A DNA stretch of 6,191 nucleotides from SHLQ01 sp964445255. Its GTDB lineage: Bacteria; Actinomycetota; Acidimicrobiia; Acidimicrobiales; SHLQ01. The DNA lies in NCBI GenBank assembly GCA_964445255.1, contig CAYUKM010000149.1, forward strand, positions 1 to 6,191. Reading direction: 5' to 3'. This document shows, piece after piece, positions 5,716-6,191 of the stretch; position 1 is the first letter of the stretch; every line of letters begins with the position of its first letter. The position numbers were made by a program, and so were the translations under genes. The notes beneath the pieces are model-generated. The model was not told where the DNA came from and ran no database searches. It saw nothing but the letters and a program-made list of their open reading frames with translations.

Positions 5716-5766
5716 CTTGTGATCCAATGCGAAGTTCCTTACTAATCCCTCACAAGAGTTCACAAG
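5716..5766. repeat. Three copies of the 7-bp motif TCACAAG upstream of the cold-shock gene
   Basis: TCACAAG occurs at 5750-5756 and 5760-5766, a spacing of 10 bp or one helical turn. An inverted copy, CTTGTGA, lies at 5716-5722. GTTCAC also recurs at 5699-5704 and 5758-5763. Repeats on one face of the helix in a divergent intergenic region suggest binding sites for a regulator of the cold-shock gene, the last gene, or both. The regulator is unknown. Confidence 0.3.
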
Positions 5767-5829
5767 GTGTTTACATTCTGGGGGCACTGGTTTGAACCGT
5801 TTTCGCAGAGTGCGGTCCACGCTTAGAGG

Positions 5830-5835
5830 TATTGT
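5830..5835 (+). promoter_or_regulatory. Possible -10 box (TATTGT) of the cysteine-rich gene
   Basis: TATTGT fits TANNNT and ends 5 nt before the ATG at 5841, allowing a leaderless transcript. I see no -35 at the right distance. Alternatively, AGAGG at 5825-5829 could be a Shine-Dalgarno sequence with rather long 11-nt spacing. The two readings exclude each other. Confidence 0.25.
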
Positions 5836-5840
5836 GCAGC

Positions 5841-6191
5841 ATGTCCTCAGACGTCGAGTGGTTGTCGGTCATCCACGATGGTGAGAGTTGGTTGGTCGAC
5901 GCCGATTTCTTGAGATCATCGTGGACCTGTATCTGGGATCGGGGCTGCCATGGCATCGAGCGCCAGGCTGATGCGGCGGGTGGCTTGGGATGCTGCTCGG
6001 TGGGAGCGGAAGTCTTGGACGACGACGAGGCCATGCTGATCTCTGCGCTCGCGGCAACCATCGATCCGACCGACTTCCAACACTACGAAGAATTCGTCGC
6101 ACACGGTGCCTTTGCAGGTGACCGAACTCCCGCAGGAAAGCAGAACACCCGAGTGGTCGATGGGGCCTGCGTTTTTTTGAATCGACCGGGG
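5841..6191 (+). CDS. Cysteine-rich protein of unknown function, C-terminus beyond the window
   Basis: The frame is open from ATG 5841 to the window edge, 117 codons. A stop at 5793-5795 in the same frame limits the start, with only a TTG at 5832 as another choice. Visible features are WTCIWDRGCHGI (Cys30, Cys36), GGLGCCSVGAEVLDDDEA (Cys51, Cys52), and TRVVDGACVFLNRPG at the cut end (Cys110). Spaced cysteines plus the 'DGACVFLN' element resemble actinobacterial hypothetical proteins that continue with more cysteines and a C-W-Q-like end. They also recall metal-cluster proteins of the YkgJ/DUF3109 type. That assignment is from memory of the pattern and is tentative. A zinc or iron-sulfur site is an inference. 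A 7-T run at 6172-6178 lies within codons Val-Phe-Leu and does not break the frame. The gene is divergent from the cold-shock gene. Confidence 0.7.
   Translation, partial: MSSDVEWLSVIHDGESWLVDADFLRSSWTCIWDRGCHGIERQADAAGGLGCCSVGAEVLDDDEAMLISALAATIDPTDFQHYEEFVAHGAFAGDRTPAGKQNTRVVDGACVFLNRPG

Noticed and set aside
5290..5745. Plus-strand ORF of 151 codons across the end of the MttB-family gene and the cold-shock gene
   Set aside because: It overlaps two well-supported genes in other frames and its translation resembles nothing known.
5771..6061. Reverse-strand ORF of 96 codons opposite the last gene
   Set aside because: The plus-strand frame from 5841 is open to the window edge, has cysteine motifs and a plausible start; the reverse frame is low-complexity and overlaps the shared upstream region.
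6172..6178. Run of seven T near the window end as a terminator or frameshift site
   Set aside because: It sits in frame within a conserved-looking Val-Phe-Leu segment with no preceding GC-rich hairpin.

Overview
The window looks like chromosomal DNA from a high-GC actinobacterium, plausibly a marine or freshwater member of the Acidimicrobiia. This is inferred from GC-rich codon use, GTG starts, few Shine-Dalgarno sequences, TANNNT boxes placed directly before start codons (leaderless style) and the gene families present. I see no tRNA, rRNA, CRISPR array, insertion sequence or phage gene. The region reads as ordinary metabolic chromosome with seven genes, the first and last cut by the window edges.

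Layout. Positions 1-95 (minus) hold the first 31 codons of a class I fumarate hydratase. A 100-bp divergent gap follows. Positions 196-1359 (plus) encode a secreted protein with 14 in-phase RTX calcium-binding nonapeptides followed by a CAP/SCP domain. It converges, with 7 bp between stop codons, on a minus-strand pair: a DUF2797 protein (3752-2835) followed by a compact AMP-forming acyl-CoA synthetase-like enzyme (2788-1367), possibly one operon. A 90-bp divergent gap separates DUF2797 from a plus-strand MttB-family corrinoid methyltransferase of the non-pyrrolysine type (3843-5405). That gene converges, with 10 bp between stops, on a minus-strand cold-shock protein gene (5616-5416). A more AT-rich intergenic region of about 220 bp leads to the last gene (5841 to window end, plus), a cysteine-rich protein of unknown function.

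There is no single obvious pathway. The methyltransferase (methylated amines or betaines), the CoA ligase and the fumarase could all belong to heterotrophic carbon metabolism, but the sequence does not tie them together. The most interesting non-coding structure lies upstream of the cold-shock gene. Four short complementary segments there (CCTTGG/CCAAGG type) can pair 1:2, 2:3 or 3:4, an arrangement typical of RNA switches. A 7-bp motif, TCACAAG, also occurs three times further upstream. Both convergent pairs carry a 6-bp GC-rich inverted repeat inside the end of the plus-strand gene, just past the stop of the minus-strand gene, which may act as a terminator.
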